This document shows positions 15,254 to 23,187 of a DNA stretch of 64,000 nucleotides, piece after piece (position 1 is the stretch's first letter; each line of letters begins with the position of its first letter). Under the pieces are notes generated by a model, which was given only the letters and a program-made list of their open reading frames with translations, did not search any database and was not told where the DNA came from. A program made the position numbers and the translations under genes. Source of the DNA: Planctomycetota bacterium (GTDB lineage Bacteria > Planctomycetota > Phycisphaerae > Phycisphaerales > Zrk34); assembly GCA_016125255.1 (NCBI GenBank), contig WGMD01000020.1:96169-160168 (forward strand), written 5' to 3'.

Positions 15254-16090
15254 TTATTCGCCGGGGATGTAGCTGATGACGCCGGACCAGGGGCTTGAGG
15301 CGGTGGCGTAGAGGCGTTTGGGGATGCGGCCGGAGAGGTAGGCGAGGCGACCGGCTTCGACGCCGAGGCGCATGGCGTGGGCCATGCGGAGGGGGTCTTT
15401 GGCGTGGGCGATGCCGGTGTTGAGCAGGACGCCGTCGGCGCCGAGTTCCATGGCGACGGTGACGTCGCTGGCGGTGCCGACGCCGGCGTCGACGATGACG
15501 GGATACATCGGGTCGCCGTCCTTGAGCATCTCGAGAATGATGCGGATGTTGTTGGGGTTGAGCACGCCCTGACCGGATCCGATGGGCGAGCCGGCGGGCA
15601 TCACGCTGGTCGCCCCGGCGTCCTTGATCTTGGCGGCCATGACCGGATCGTCGCTGGTGTAGCACAGCACGCTGAACCCGTCCTTCACCAGTTCGCGCGT
15701 CGCTTCGAGTGTTCCGGCGGGGTCGGGCAGGAGCGTCTTCTTATCGTTGAGCACTTCGAGCTTGACCCAGTCTTTGCCGGGGTTATCGAGCTGATCGAGA
15801 ATCTCGCGCCCGAGCCGGGCCACGCGCACGGCGTCCTCGGCGTTGAAACAGCCGGCGGTGTTGGGCAGGATCGTGTAACGATCGAGGTCGATGAAATCGA
15901 GCAGACTCTTGCCATCCTTGTCGATGAGCCGCTCGCGGCGGACGGCGACGGTGATGACCTCCGCGCCGCTGGCGTCGAGCGCGGCCTGCATGAGCGGATA
16001 GGTTTCATACTTGCCCGTGCCGACGATGAGCCGGCTGTGCAGTTCACGCGCGCCGAGCTTGAGCGTCGAATCGCGCGATTGTGTTTTCAT
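15254..16090 (-). CDS. thiG: Thiazole synthase
   Basis: ThiG builds the thiazole phosphate of thiamine from deoxyxylulose phosphate, dehydroglycine and ThiS thiocarboxylate. The TIM-barrel marks are visible: [29 protein letters not shown], the Schiff-base lysine in [18 protein letters not shown], and [12 protein letters not shown] with [12 protein letters not shown]. From ATG 16090 (MKTQSRDS) the protein is 278 residues, with GGAA upstream; an ATG at 16105 is possible. thiS lies immediately upstream on the same strand. The C-terminus [12 protein letters not shown] extends beyond the typical barrel. Confidence 0.95.
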   Translation of the reverse strand: MKTQSRDSTLKLGARELHSRLIVGTGKYETYPLMQAALDASGAEVITVAVRRERLIDKDGKSLLDFIDLDRYTILPNTAGCFNAEDAVRVARLGREILDQLDNPGKDWVKLEVLNDKKTLLPDPAGTLEATRELVKDGFSVLCYTSDDPVMAAKIKDAGATSVMPAGSPIGSGQGVLNPNNIRIILEMLKDGDPMYPVIVDAGVGTASDVTVAMELGADGVLLNTGIAHAKDPLRMAHAMRLGVEAGRLAYLSGRIPKRLYATASSPWSGVISYIPGE

Positions 16091-16141
16091 CGGTGTCGTT
16101 TCCATGCTGATCTTGAATCGCTGACTTCCGACCGCTTGTCC

Positions 16142-16345
16142 TCACCCGCCGCCGACGAGCGTGACCACTTCGACGACATCGCCGTCGCGCAAGGACGACT
16201 CGGTGTGCCGGCGTTTGGGGACAAGCTGGCGATTGACCTCGACGGCGACGGCCTGTTTGGCGAAGCCCAGCGCCGCGACGAGGTCGGCGACCGTGGCGCG
16301 ATCGCCGGGCAGATCGTAGGTTTGGCCATTGAGCGTCAGTTTCAT
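16142..16345 (-). CDS. thiS: Sulfur carrier protein ThiS
   Basis: A 67-residue ubiquitin-like sulfur carrier ending in Gly-Gly-Gly (TLVGGG), the tail that is adenylated and thiocarboxylated. It starts MKLTLNGQTYDLP and has the family's KQAVAVEVNRQLVPK stretch. It lies between tilS (9 bases upstream) and thiG (51 bases downstream). ThiF, the activating enzyme, is not in the window. The tight spacing after tilS leaves no room for a TPP riboswitch here. Confidence 0.93.
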   Translation of the reverse strand: MKLTLNGQTYDLPGDRATVADLVAALGFAKQAVAVEVNRQLVPKRRHTESSLRDGDVVEVVTLVGGG

Positions 16346-16354
16346 CGCGCTAGA

Positions 16355-17392
16355 TCATAGCGGATGGGGCGGGTGATTCCAGCAGAGGCGCGTGCGGTCG
16401 ATTTCGATGTGCACGCCGCCGGGCAGGATGAATTGCCGCCGCTCGCCGCTCGTGTCGCGCACGGCCTGAACGATCGATTCGATGAGCGAAGCCGACAGCG
16501 CATCGGCCGGGGAACCGCCTTCGATCGACTCGCGGCGAATCAGGTCGCTGAGCACCTCCGGCGGCATGCGGCGGGCGTGATCGCGTTCGAGCATGACGCG
16601 GCCGTCGGGCAGATCGACGAGCAGATCGTCGCCGGTGTGTCGAACGACATCGGCGAAGACCTTCGCCGCTTCGTGGAGCCGGCGCGCGGTCGCCGCCGCC
16701 TTAATCGCCGCATCCGGCCGCATCGCTCGCAGCACCGGCAGCACGTCATGCCGCAGGCGCGCCCGCCAGCGCGGACCGGCGGCATTGGTGGCGTCCTCGC
16801 ACCACAGCTGCCCGATGTCCTTCAGCAATTCGACCGCCGCGGCGTGATCGACGTCGAGCATCGGGCGAATGAGCCGGCAGCGTTCATCAAGCCGGCGGCG
16901 CGCCCGGATGCCCGCCATGCCGCGCACCGACGCGCCGCGCATCAGGCGCATGAGGAGCGTTTCGAGTTGGTCATCGGCATGATGAGCGGTGGCGACGAAC
17001 TCGGCGTCAAAGTCGCGCGCCATCTCGGCCAGCGCCGCATAGCGCAGCCGGCGGGCATTGCCTTCGACGTTGCCCGCTTCGTCGGCGGGGCGAATGTCGC
17101 GCCGGGAGAAGGGCAGCGCGAGCGTCCGGGCAAGGTCGCGGACGAAATCCGCCTCGGCATCGGCTTCGTCGCGCAGATGATGATGCACATGCCCGACGCG
17201 CAGGTCCAACCGCCAATGCTTCTGCACCGCCAGCGCGGCCAGCGCCCGCAGCAGGGCGACGGAGTCGGCCCCGCCGCTGACGGCGACAAGGATGCGGGCG
17301 CCCGCCTTGACCCTGCACCGGCGACGCAGCGACGCCGCCACCGCTTTGACCAGCGGCCGGCGATGGAGCATCATGGACGGATCAGCCGACAT
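16355..17392 (-). CDS. tilS: tRNA(Ile)-lysidine synthase
   Basis: TilS ATP-dependently attaches lysine to C34 of tRNA-Ile(CAU) so that it reads AUA. The PP-loop is VAVSGGADSVALL (about residues 36-48). HVHHHLRDEADAEADF, EGNARRLRYAAL and TAHHADDQLETLLMRLMRG follow in the family's order. The 345-residue length suggests a short C-terminal region compared with E. coli TilS. It heads a minus-strand group with thiS and thiG. It is divergent from the LarC-like gene; only 23 bases separate the two starts, so the promoters must overlap the coding ends. Confidence 0.93.
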   Translation of the reverse strand: MSADPSMMLHRRPLVKAVAASLRRRCRVKAGARILVAVSGGADSVALLRALAALAVQKHWRLDLRVGHVHHHLRDEADAEADFVRDLARTLALPFSRRDIRPADEAGNVEGNARRLRYAALAEMARDFDAEFVATAHHADDQLETLLMRLMRGASVRGMAGIRARRRLDERCRLIRPMLDVDHAAAVELLKDIGQLWCEDATNAAGPRWRARLRHDVLPVLRAMRPDAAIKAAATARRLHEAAKVFADVVRHTGDDLLVDLPDGRVMLERDHARRMPPEVLSDLIRRESIEGGSPADALSASLIESIVQAVRDTSGERRQFILPGGVHIEIDRTRLCWNHPPHPL

Positions 17393-17415
17393 AACATGAT
17401 GATAACGGAATCACC

Positions 17416-17892
17416 ATGCACCAGCCCCACGCACAGGTCGTCGAACTTGCCGTCAACCTCGACGACGTGACCGGCGAAATCATCGGTGCGGCGAGCGAAA
17501 CGCTTCTCGACGAGGGGGCGCTGGATGTATGGACCGCCGCGATCACCATGAAAAAGAATCGGCCCGCCGTCATGCTCAGCATGCTCTGCGAAGCGTCGCG
17601 CGCCGATTACTTCGCCCGCCGCATCATCGAACTGACCGGCAGCTTCGGCGTGCGGCATCGGACATGGGATCGGCTCGTGCTCGAGCGGCGCATCGAGACC
17701 GTGCAAACCGACTTCGGGCCCATCCGCGTCAAAGTCGGTTCGCTCGAACACGAGACGCTTGTCGCCAAGCCGGAGTTCGAGGACGTGCGCGCGGCGGCGC
17801 GGGAGCATCATGTGTCCGAGCGGCTCGTGCTCGATGCGGCGCGGGCGGCGGCGGCGAAGTGGCTGGCCGCACACCGGGGGGATGTGGTATGA
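17416..17892 (+). CDS. Stand-alone LarC C-terminal domain protein (nickel-pincer cofactor biosynthesis)
   Basis: This 158-residue protein matches the C-terminal part of LarC (DUF111), the CTP-dependent nickel insertase that completes the nickel-pincer cofactor of lactate racemase. Visible marks are VELAVNLDDVTGEIIGAASE, LLDEGALDVWTAAITMKKNRP, and ETLVAKPEFEDVRAAAREH. In Lactobacillus, LarC1 and LarC2 come from one gene by a programmed frameshift. Here only the second half is encoded and no LarC1 frame is seen beside it. It may complement a LarC1 elsewhere or have another role. The stop overlaps the next start by 4 bases. Confidence 0.8.
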   Translation: MHQPHAQVVELAVNLDDVTGEIIGAASETLLDEGALDVWTAAITMKKNRPAVMLSMLCEASRADYFARRIIELTGSFGVRHRTWDRLVLERRIETVQTDFGPIRVKVGSLEHETLVAKPEFEDVRAAAREHHVSERLVLDAARAAAAKWLAAHRGDVV

Positions 17893-18458
17893 ATATGCCC
17901 ATGCTCACGGTCACGCTCGCAGAAAGCTCGCTGTCCGGGTATCTCATGGCCGCGGGGGCGGTGCTTTTGATGATGCTGATCATGGTCAATGTGCGGAGCC
18001 GCTACGCCCGGCGTCAGCACGATCACCTTCCGCCGCGCGAACGGCTTGAGCGCGTCAAGCAGACGCACGGCATGCGCAACGACATGCGCGACATGATGGT
18101 CGAACTCGAAGAACTGACCCGCCGCTTCTCCGCGCAGCTTGACGCCAAATCAATGACGCTCGAAAAGCTGCTCGATCGCGCGGACCAGACGATCGCCAAG
18201 CTCGAGAATCTGACGGAGCAGTCCGCCGCCGCGCCGCCGGCCGCTCCGCCGAAGGAGCCGTATCGCCGCTCGCGCAAGACCGCCGCCGCCCAAGCCATCG
18301 ACGCCGCCGCCGAACCGCCCGCGCCGCCGCCGGCCCCGGATGTGCTCTCCCAGCGCATCTACCAGCTCGCCGACGCGGGCAAATCCAGCGTCCAGATCGC
18401 CAAACAACTCGACGAACAGGTGGGCAAGGTCGAACTGATCCTCGCGCTAAGGCAGTAA
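17889..18458 (+). CDS. Membrane-anchored coiled-coil protein with a C-terminal helix-turn-helix-like segment
   Basis: Not assigned to a pathway. The 189-residue protein has an N-terminal membrane helix (about residues 14-35), then a basic stretch, a coiled coil (about 60-115) and a Pro/Ala-rich linker. It ends in LADAGKSSVQIAKQLDEQVGKVELILALR, which looks like a short helix-turn-helix as in the DUF2802/DUF6115-type proteins. Start ATG 17889 overlaps the LarC-like gene's TGA, so the two are co-translated. A GC hairpin follows 14 bases after the stop. Confidence 0.72.
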   Translation: MNMPMLTVTLAESSLSGYLMAAGAVLLMMLIMVNVRSRYARRQHDHLPPRERLERVKQTHGMRNDMRDMMVELEELTRRFSAQLDAKSMTLEKLLDRADQTIAKLENLTEQSAAAPPAAPPKEPYRRSRKTAAAQAIDAAAEPPAPPPAPDVLSQRIYQLADAGKSSVQIAKQLDEQVGKVELILALRQ

Positions 18459-18471
18459 GTCGCATTTGAGG

Positions 18472-18496
18472 AGCCCACACTTGAAAAGCGTGGGCT
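18472..18496 (+). terminator. Hairpin between convergent genes, related to 4021-4049
   Basis: AGCCCAC (18472-18478) pairs with GTGGGCT (18490-18496), with a short inner extension. The right arm AAAAGCGTGGGCTTC closely matches the hairpin at 4021-4049. It lies between the coiled-coil gene and dapF, which converge. Confidence 0.5.
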
Positions 18497-18517
18497 TCAT
18501 GGCGTGTGAAAGACGAT

Positions 18518-19336
18518 TCATTCGGGCCAGTCGCCGCTGAAGACTTCGACGGCGGGGCCGGTCATGTAGACGTGGTTGTCGGTTTCGCGCCATTCGAGGG
18601 TCAGGTCGCCGCCGGGGAGGTGGGCGAGGACTTTGCGGGCGGTGCGGTGGGTGAGCACGCCCGAGACGGCGACGGCGCAGGCGCCGGTGCCGCAGGCCAT
18701 CGTGATCCCGCTGCCGCGCTCCCACGTCCGCATCGTCAGCTCGCCGGGCGAATGGACCTGCACGTAATGCACATTGATGCGGCGGGGGAAGGCGGCGTGG
18801 TGCTCGACCTTCGGGCCCAGCTTCGCCAACTCGACGGCGGCGACGTCCTTGACGAAAAACGTCGCGTGCGGATTGCCCATCGACACGTACATCGCGCCTT
18901 CGAGCGTGGCGTCGAACCTGGTCGCATCGACGGGGACCTTCGGCAATTCGAGAATCGGCTCGCCCATGTCGACGGTCGCCGTGGCGAGCTTGCCGTTGGC
19001 ATCCAGCGTGTAGTCGATCGTCAGCACGCCGTTGCCGGTCTGCACGCGCATGGGCCTGGCCTTGGTCAGTCCGTGATCGAAGGCGTATTTGGCGACGCAA
19101 CGGACGCCGTTGCCGCACATTTCGGATTCGGACCCGTCGGCGTTGAACATGCGCATGCGGACATCGGCCTTGACACCCGATTCCGGCGGGAGGATCAGGA
19201 TGAGCCCGTCGCCGCCGACGCCCGTGTGCCGGTCGGCGATGCGCGGGGCGAGCGCGGCCGGATCGCGGACGGTTTCTTCGAACCCGTTGACGTAGACGTA
19301 GTCGTTACCGATGCCGTGCATCTTCGTGAATCGCAT
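18518..19336 (-). CDS. dapF: Diaminopimelate epimerase
   Basis: DapF interconverts LL- and meso-diaminopimelate for lysine and peptidoglycan. The two catalytic cysteines lie in SEMCGNGVRC (Cys74) and TMACGTGACA (about residue 220). The N-terminus MHGIGNDYVYV is typical. Start at 19336 (MRFTKMHGIGNDY) fits family length (272 residues); ATG 19363 would add nine residues. The M48 protease gene ends 4 bases upstream on the same strand, so the two are probably co-transcribed. dapA lies far away at 33955. Confidence 0.95.
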   Translation of the reverse strand: MRFTKMHGIGNDYVYVNGFEETVRDPAALAPRIADRHTGVGGDGLILILPPESGVKADVRMRMFNADGSESEMCGNGVRCVAKYAFDHGLTKARPMRVQTGNGVLTIDYTLDANGKLATATVDMGEPILELPKVPVDATRFDATLEGAMYVSMGNPHATFFVKDVAAVELAKLGPKVEHHAAFPRRINVHYVQVHSPGELTMRTWERGSGITMACGTGACAVAVSGVLTHRTARKVLAHLPGGDLTLEWRETDNHVYMTGPAVEVFSGDWPE

Positions 19337-19340
19337 AGGT

Positions 19341-20756
19341 CTACATTGTACGCCCGTGGTCAAGGGCGAAAAGGCCGACCATCACGGCGACGCTGGACCA
19401 GCGGATGAGGCGGATCTGCGCATCGATCGAAAGTTTGCGGACCGGCTTGCCGACGAGCGAGCGGAGGTAGTCGATGCGCCATTGGATCGACCCATGGCGC
19501 CAGCTTCGCTGCTCGACCGTCATGTGATTGAGCAGCGCCACCTGCTTGAGCGCCCCCGCGACGGTGTCGACGGCTTCGGCGCTGACGTTCGTTTCGCAAA
19601 GGTGCTGCACAGCGAACGTGTCGGCCTGCCGCTCGAAGCGCCGCGAGATGTACCCGAAGATCAGGGCCCACGCACCGATCATGAACAGCGCCGACAGCCC
19701 GTCGACGCCGAGCTTCGCGGTGTGGTTGAGATGTTTGTATTCGATGCCGGTGACGAACTGAAGATGATCGGTGAGGGCGGCGATGAGGTCGCCGACGAAC
19801 CAGAGGGCGGCTCCGGCGCAGACGATCATCCAGGGCATGTGGTGCCGCTTGACGTGGCCGAGTTCGTGGGCCATGACGGCTTCGATCTGCGCGTCGGTCA
19901 TGCGTTCGAGCAGGCCGTCGGTGAGCAGGATGAACCGCAGCGGGGCGATGACGCCCATGACGGCGCCGTTGATCATGCCCCCGTAGGTGCGCCAAAGAAG
20001 AAGCTGCCGCACGCGCACGCGATATTGTCCGCACAGGTGCAGGAGCCGCTGGCGCAGCGCGCTTTCGGGGAGCGGGACGGTGTCCCAGATGTAGCGGATC
20101 ATCAGGGGCGCCAGCGCGAACGCCGCCACGCCGCCGAGCATGGTGAACTCGACCTGGTACTGTTCGATGGTCGACCCGGGCGTCGCCCAGTGCCGCACGG
20201 ACTCGGTCCATGTGAGAATCAGCAGCAGCGGCGCGAGCATCAGTAGAAGCTGATGGCGCACCTGCGAGAGGACATATTGCCGGCGGGACCAGATGGGGAA
20301 AATCGGGCCGCCCTCGTCGACGTTGCGAATCAGCGTCGCCTCGCGCATGCGGCGGTCGATCGGGTAATGGGCCCACCACATCGCCGTGATCGTCGCCAGC
20401 GGCGGAGCGAGCACGATCAGGTCCGGCAGGAGGACCCAGTCGCCGATCAGATCGCGGACCCACGTGAGCATGCCCAGGAGGTACAGGTCCGCCATGAAGA
20501 CGCCGACGCACGCCGCGCGCGCCGCGCCGATGATCAGGTCCAGCCGGTGCAGCGTTTTCGTGACCCGGCCCGGCTCGCGCCGCATCACGCCCCGCGTCCG
20601 CGCGCACGCCGCCAGCACGATCATGAAAATCACCGCGTAGGGCAACAGCGCCGCCAGCGCCATCGCCCCATGCCCCCACAGCGGCTCGACCGCCATGCCC
20701 GCCTCGTCATGAGCCAGCAGCCCCATCATCAACATCAAAATGAGAATCTGCATCAT
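19341..20756 (-). CDS. M48 family membrane metalloprotease
   Basis: A 471-residue polytopic membrane protein with the zinc motif HELGH in AVMAHELGHVKRHH (about residues 297-310) and a downstream Glu-bearing segment RRFERQADTFAV (about 375-386) that supplies the third ligand, as in HtpX/Ste24 enzymes. At least seven hydrophobic helices are visible before and after the active site. The family cuts membrane proteins or acts in quality control. It is longer than HtpX (about 290 residues) because of an extra N-terminal membrane region. No clear ribosome site is seen before the double ATG at 20756/20753. Confidence 0.85.
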   Translation of the reverse strand: MMQILILMLMMGLLAHDEAGMAVEPLWGHGAMALAALLPYAVIFMIVLAACARTRGVMRREPGRVTKTLHRLDLIIGAARAACVGVFMADLYLLGMLTWVRDLIGDWVLLPDLIVLAPPLATITAMWWAHYPIDRRMREATLIRNVDEGGPIFPIWSRRQYVLSQVRHQLLLMLAPLLLILTWTESVRHWATPGSTIEQYQVEFTMLGGVAAFALAPLMIRYIWDTVPLPESALRQRLLHLCGQYRVRVRQLLLWRTYGGMINGAVMGVIAPLRFILLTDGLLERMTDAQIEAVMAHELGHVKRHHMPWMIVCAGAALWFVGDLIAALTDHLQFVTGIEYKHLNHTAKLGVDGLSALFMIGAWALIFGYISRRFERQADTFAVQHLCETNVSAEAVDTVAGALKQVALLNHMTVEQRSWRHGSIQWRIDYLRSLVGKPVRKLSIDAQIRLIRWSSVAVMVGLFALDHGRTM

Positions 20757-20864
20757 GAGGAAAACTCGAAATCTGAAACTCGAAACACGAAGTAGAAACT
20801 ACGCCGCTCCGTCCGCGCCGGTTCCCGCTTCTTTACTCCCCACTCCGCACTCCCCACTCCGCAT
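20757..20864. repeat. Two heptamer tracts between the M48 protease and the lipoprotein gene
   Basis: About 20764-20800 reads as 7-base units CTCGAAA, TCTGAAA, CTCGAAA, CACGAAG. About 20833-20864 reads TACTCCCC-ACTCCGC-ACTCCCC-ACTCCGC, a half element of the GGAGTGN type. No full palindrome is formed here. Confidence 0.65.
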
Positions 20865-22280
20865 TTATCTCCGCACCACTCCCATATCGACCACCACATC
20901 GTGCGGCTGGTAATAATCGACATTCAGCGTGTCGCGGTTGATGAATGTGAAGACGAGGGCGGAAAACTGTTGTGTGGCGGCGATGCGGTGCATGTCGCCG
21001 ATGCCCGGGCCGGCGTAGATCTGGTTCTGATAGTCCTGGGCGTGAAAGTGGTAGTGGGCCAGCGCGGTGTAGCCGTCGAGGACGAGCTCCTTGGGCGGGT
21101 AATAGATCAGGTCGTGCCGGCGGACCATCGGCTTGTAGAGATGCGCATAGGGGTGATCGGCGTCGGTGAGTCGGATAAGTCCGCCGTATTCGGTGCTTTT
21201 GTCGGCGAGGTCGGCGTCGGCCTGTGCGAAGATCTGCTCGACGCTCGGCCGCTCGCTCATGAGTCGCGTCACCATCTCCAGCACGACAAAATCCGCCCAC
21301 ACCATCTGATCCTGCCATTCGCGCAGCCGCTGCGGGTGCGTATCCATCGGCCCGTCGTACGTCGGACCTTTGAGATAATGCGGCTGCGCATCGAAGAATC
21401 GCCCGAGCTTGTCCGCCAGTTGCGCCCGCGTCATCTTCAGCACCGCCGCATCCGTCTTCGCGAACCACACGAGCGTCGGCAGATGGCGCAGCTCCAGTCC
21501 GTGCCGCTGCTCGGGCGTGAGCGCGGCGACCACATCGCGCGCCGCGGCGTAAAAGTCGTGATGCTCCGGCGAGCGCAATACCTGAAGCCAGGCGATCGTC
21601 TCGGGGTTGTCCGGCACGACGCCCAGCTCCGTCGCCCCCGCCTGAAGATCCGCCACCAGCGGGTCCTTCGCCTTGATCGAACGCATGGCGGCGATCAGCT
21701 TGTCGGGGTCGTCGGTCAGCCGATGCAGAAGATCCCATGCGGCGGCGCGCTGCGTGATGGTGGCGTCGGTTCCTTCGGCGAAGACTTCCATGACGACCTG
21801 TTCGATCGGTTCGCCCGGCCGCAGCGCTTCGATGGCGGCGCGCTCCGGGCGGTCGGCGTCCCTGTACACCGGCGTGCGAAGCGAATAGTTCCGCACCAGC
21901 GCCGGCACGAAGTCGACCCAGCGGCGCTCGACGGCGATGTTCATGATGTGCTTGAGCGTTTCCCAGTCCTTGCAGAGCACGATGGCGCTTTTGAGGAACT
22001 GCTTGGCGTCGGCCTCATTGATCTCGACAAGCTGATCGACGGCGTAGTTGCTGAACTCGGCGGGGTAGCCGCGTTCCCAGACGAGCTTCTGGAGCACGGC
22101 GATGCGCTGGGGGTCGGCGTACAACTCGGCTTGGGCCTGATGGGCGGCGTCCCATCGCTTGCGCAGGCCTTCCTGCCGGTCGAGCATGACGGCGAGCGGA
22201 TGGTCGTAATGGGTCGGGCCCGACGCGCAGGCGGTCAGGCACAGCAGCAGGGCGGCCGGGAGCGTGATGCGGGTCCACAT
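20865..22280 (-). CDS. Lipoprotein of unknown function
   Basis: A 471-residue lipoprotein: the signal peptide TLPAALLLCLTACASG carries a lipobox LTAC with the lipidated Cys at residue 18. The rest is mostly helical and contains no motif I recognise; it includes HEAT-like stretches (LVEINEADAKQFLKSAIVL, IMNIAVERRWVDFVPALV) and a beta-rich C-terminus (ALAHYHFHAQDYQNQIYAGPG). Start 22280 is fixed by GGAGG nine bases upstream; the frame is open further to 22346 but without a signal. It is divergent from nuoC. A role in the envelope is all that can be said. Confidence 0.75.
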   Translation of the reverse strand: MWTRITLPAALLLCLTACASGPTHYDHPLAVMLDRQEGLRKRWDAAHQAQAELYADPQRIAVLQKLVWERGYPAEFSNYAVDQLVEINEADAKQFLKSAIVLCKDWETLKHIMNIAVERRWVDFVPALVRNYSLRTPVYRDADRPERAAIEALRPGEPIEQVVMEVFAEGTDATITQRAAAWDLLHRLTDDPDKLIAAMRSIKAKDPLVADLQAGATELGVVPDNPETIAWLQVLRSPEHHDFYAAARDVVAALTPEQRHGLELRHLPTLVWFAKTDAAVLKMTRAQLADKLGRFFDAQPHYLKGPTYDGPMDTHPQRLREWQDQMVWADFVVLEMVTRLMSERPSVEQIFAQADADLADKSTEYGGLIRLTDADHPYAHLYKPMVRRHDLIYYPPKELVLDGYTALAHYHFHAQDYQNQIYAGPGIGDMHRIAATQQFSALVFTFINRDTLNVDYYQPHDVVVDMGVVRR

Positions 22281-22303
22281 GGGCTTTGCCTCCGTCGGCG
22301 GCA

Positions 22304-22331
22304 TTGTAGCGAAGTCGCCCGCCGCTATAAT
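22304..22331 (+). promoter_or_regulatory. Sigma-70-like promoter for nuoC
   Basis: TTGTAG (22304-22309), 16-base spacer, TATAAT (22326-22331). The start point would be near 22338, about 26 bases before the nuoC ATG. Confidence 0.5.
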
Positions 22332-22363
22332 GACGCCTTTAACCACCGCTGGAGCACGCCCCG

Positions 22364-22942
22364 ATGTCCGACCCCGCCGCCGCCTCGACCAAGCCGACGC
22401 CCGCCACTGCTCACCCGACGCTGGCGCGTCTGAAGGCCCAGTTCCCCGGCGCGGGGCTCAAGGCCGCCGAGTTCCGCGGCGATACGACCGTGCTCGTGCC
22501 CGCGGCGATGCTGCATGACGTGATGGCGTTTCTCCGCTCCGATCCGGAGTGCGATTACGACTTCCTCTCCGACGTGTTCGGCATCGATTATCTGAATTAT
22601 CCCGATGCGATGGGCCGCTTCGGCGTGGTGTACAACCTCGCGTCGTACAAGCACAATCGCCGGTTGTTCGTGAAGGTCCTGCTCAATCCGACGCTCGACA
22701 CGACGGGCATCGAAGACGACCCCGCTCTGCACATCCCCTCCGTCTGCGACATCTGGCCCGGCGCCGAATGGAACGAGCGCGAGACGTTCGACATGTTCGG
22801 CATCCGCTTCGACGGCCACCCGGACCTCCGCCGCATCCTGACCTGGGAAAAGTTCCCCGCTCATCCCCTCCGCAAGGACTACCCCCTGACCGGCCGCGGC
22901 GAACGCGAAATGTACCGCGTCCTCGCCCGCGACTCGGCGTAG
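22364..22942 (+). CDS. nuoC: NADH-quinone oxidoreductase subunit C
   Basis: The 30-kDa subunit of complex I, in the peripheral arm. The signature [20 protein letters not shown] is at about residues 139-158, with [16 protein letters not shown] before it and [13 protein letters not shown] near the end. Of 192 residues, the first 20 are a Thr/Ala/Pro-rich extension. No other nuo gene is in the window: the next gene downstream is on the other strand, so nuoC is transcribed alone. That is unusual, since nuoA-N are normally clustered. The promoter at 22304-22331 fits a single-gene unit. Confidence 0.93.
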   Translation: MSDPAAASTKPTPATAHPTLARLKAQFPGAGLKAAEFRGDTTVLVPAAMLHDVMAFLRSDPECDYDFLSDVFGIDYLNYPDAMGRFGVVYNLASYKHNRRLFVKVLLNPTLDTTGIEDDPALHIPSVCDIWPGAEWNERETFDMFGIRFDGHPDLRRILTWEKFPAHPLRKDYPLTGRGEREMYRVLARDSA

Positions 22943-23015
22943 CCACTGCATCATCACCATCGCACCCCGCGGCACGGTCGCCCTCGACCGTGCTTTTTCG
23001 TTTGAGGATGTTCAC

Positions 23016-23175
23016 TACGCGGGCACGAGGAATATGGGGAGTTACAAATTGAAAATTGCCCATGGAAAAATGCAAATTGCAAATTGAGGACGCGACGCCG
23101 CCAATTTGCAATTTGCAATGGTCAATTTACATTTTTCAATCGTCTCTTCCCCGTGTCCCCCGTGCCCCCGTGGTG
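23016..23175. repeat. Intergenic nested heptamer palindrome (CACGGGG outer arms, AAATTGC inner arms)
   Basis: Inner arms about 23043-23089 and 23099-23141 are inverse runs of units such as AAATTGA, AAATTGC and CCATTGC. Outer arms about 23010-23038 and 23148-23177 carry CACGGGG-like units and pair with one another. The inner part closely matches 8741-8836. It lies between nuoC and the convergent haem-WD40 gene. Confidence 0.82.
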
Positions 23176-23187
23176 AATTGAATCTTC

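Noticed and set aside
16346..16354. TPP riboswitch before thiS
   Set aside because: Only 9 bases separate tilS and thiS, and no THI-box-like sequence is seen at the tilS 5' end.
20901..22433. A 510-codon plus-strand frame opposite the lipoprotein gene
   Set aside because: It overlaps the nuoC start and promoter, and the minus strand has a lipobox and a GGAGG-supported start.
8704..23175. CRISPR array
   Set aside because: The heptamer elements have no long identical direct repeats with unique spacers, and no cas genes are seen.
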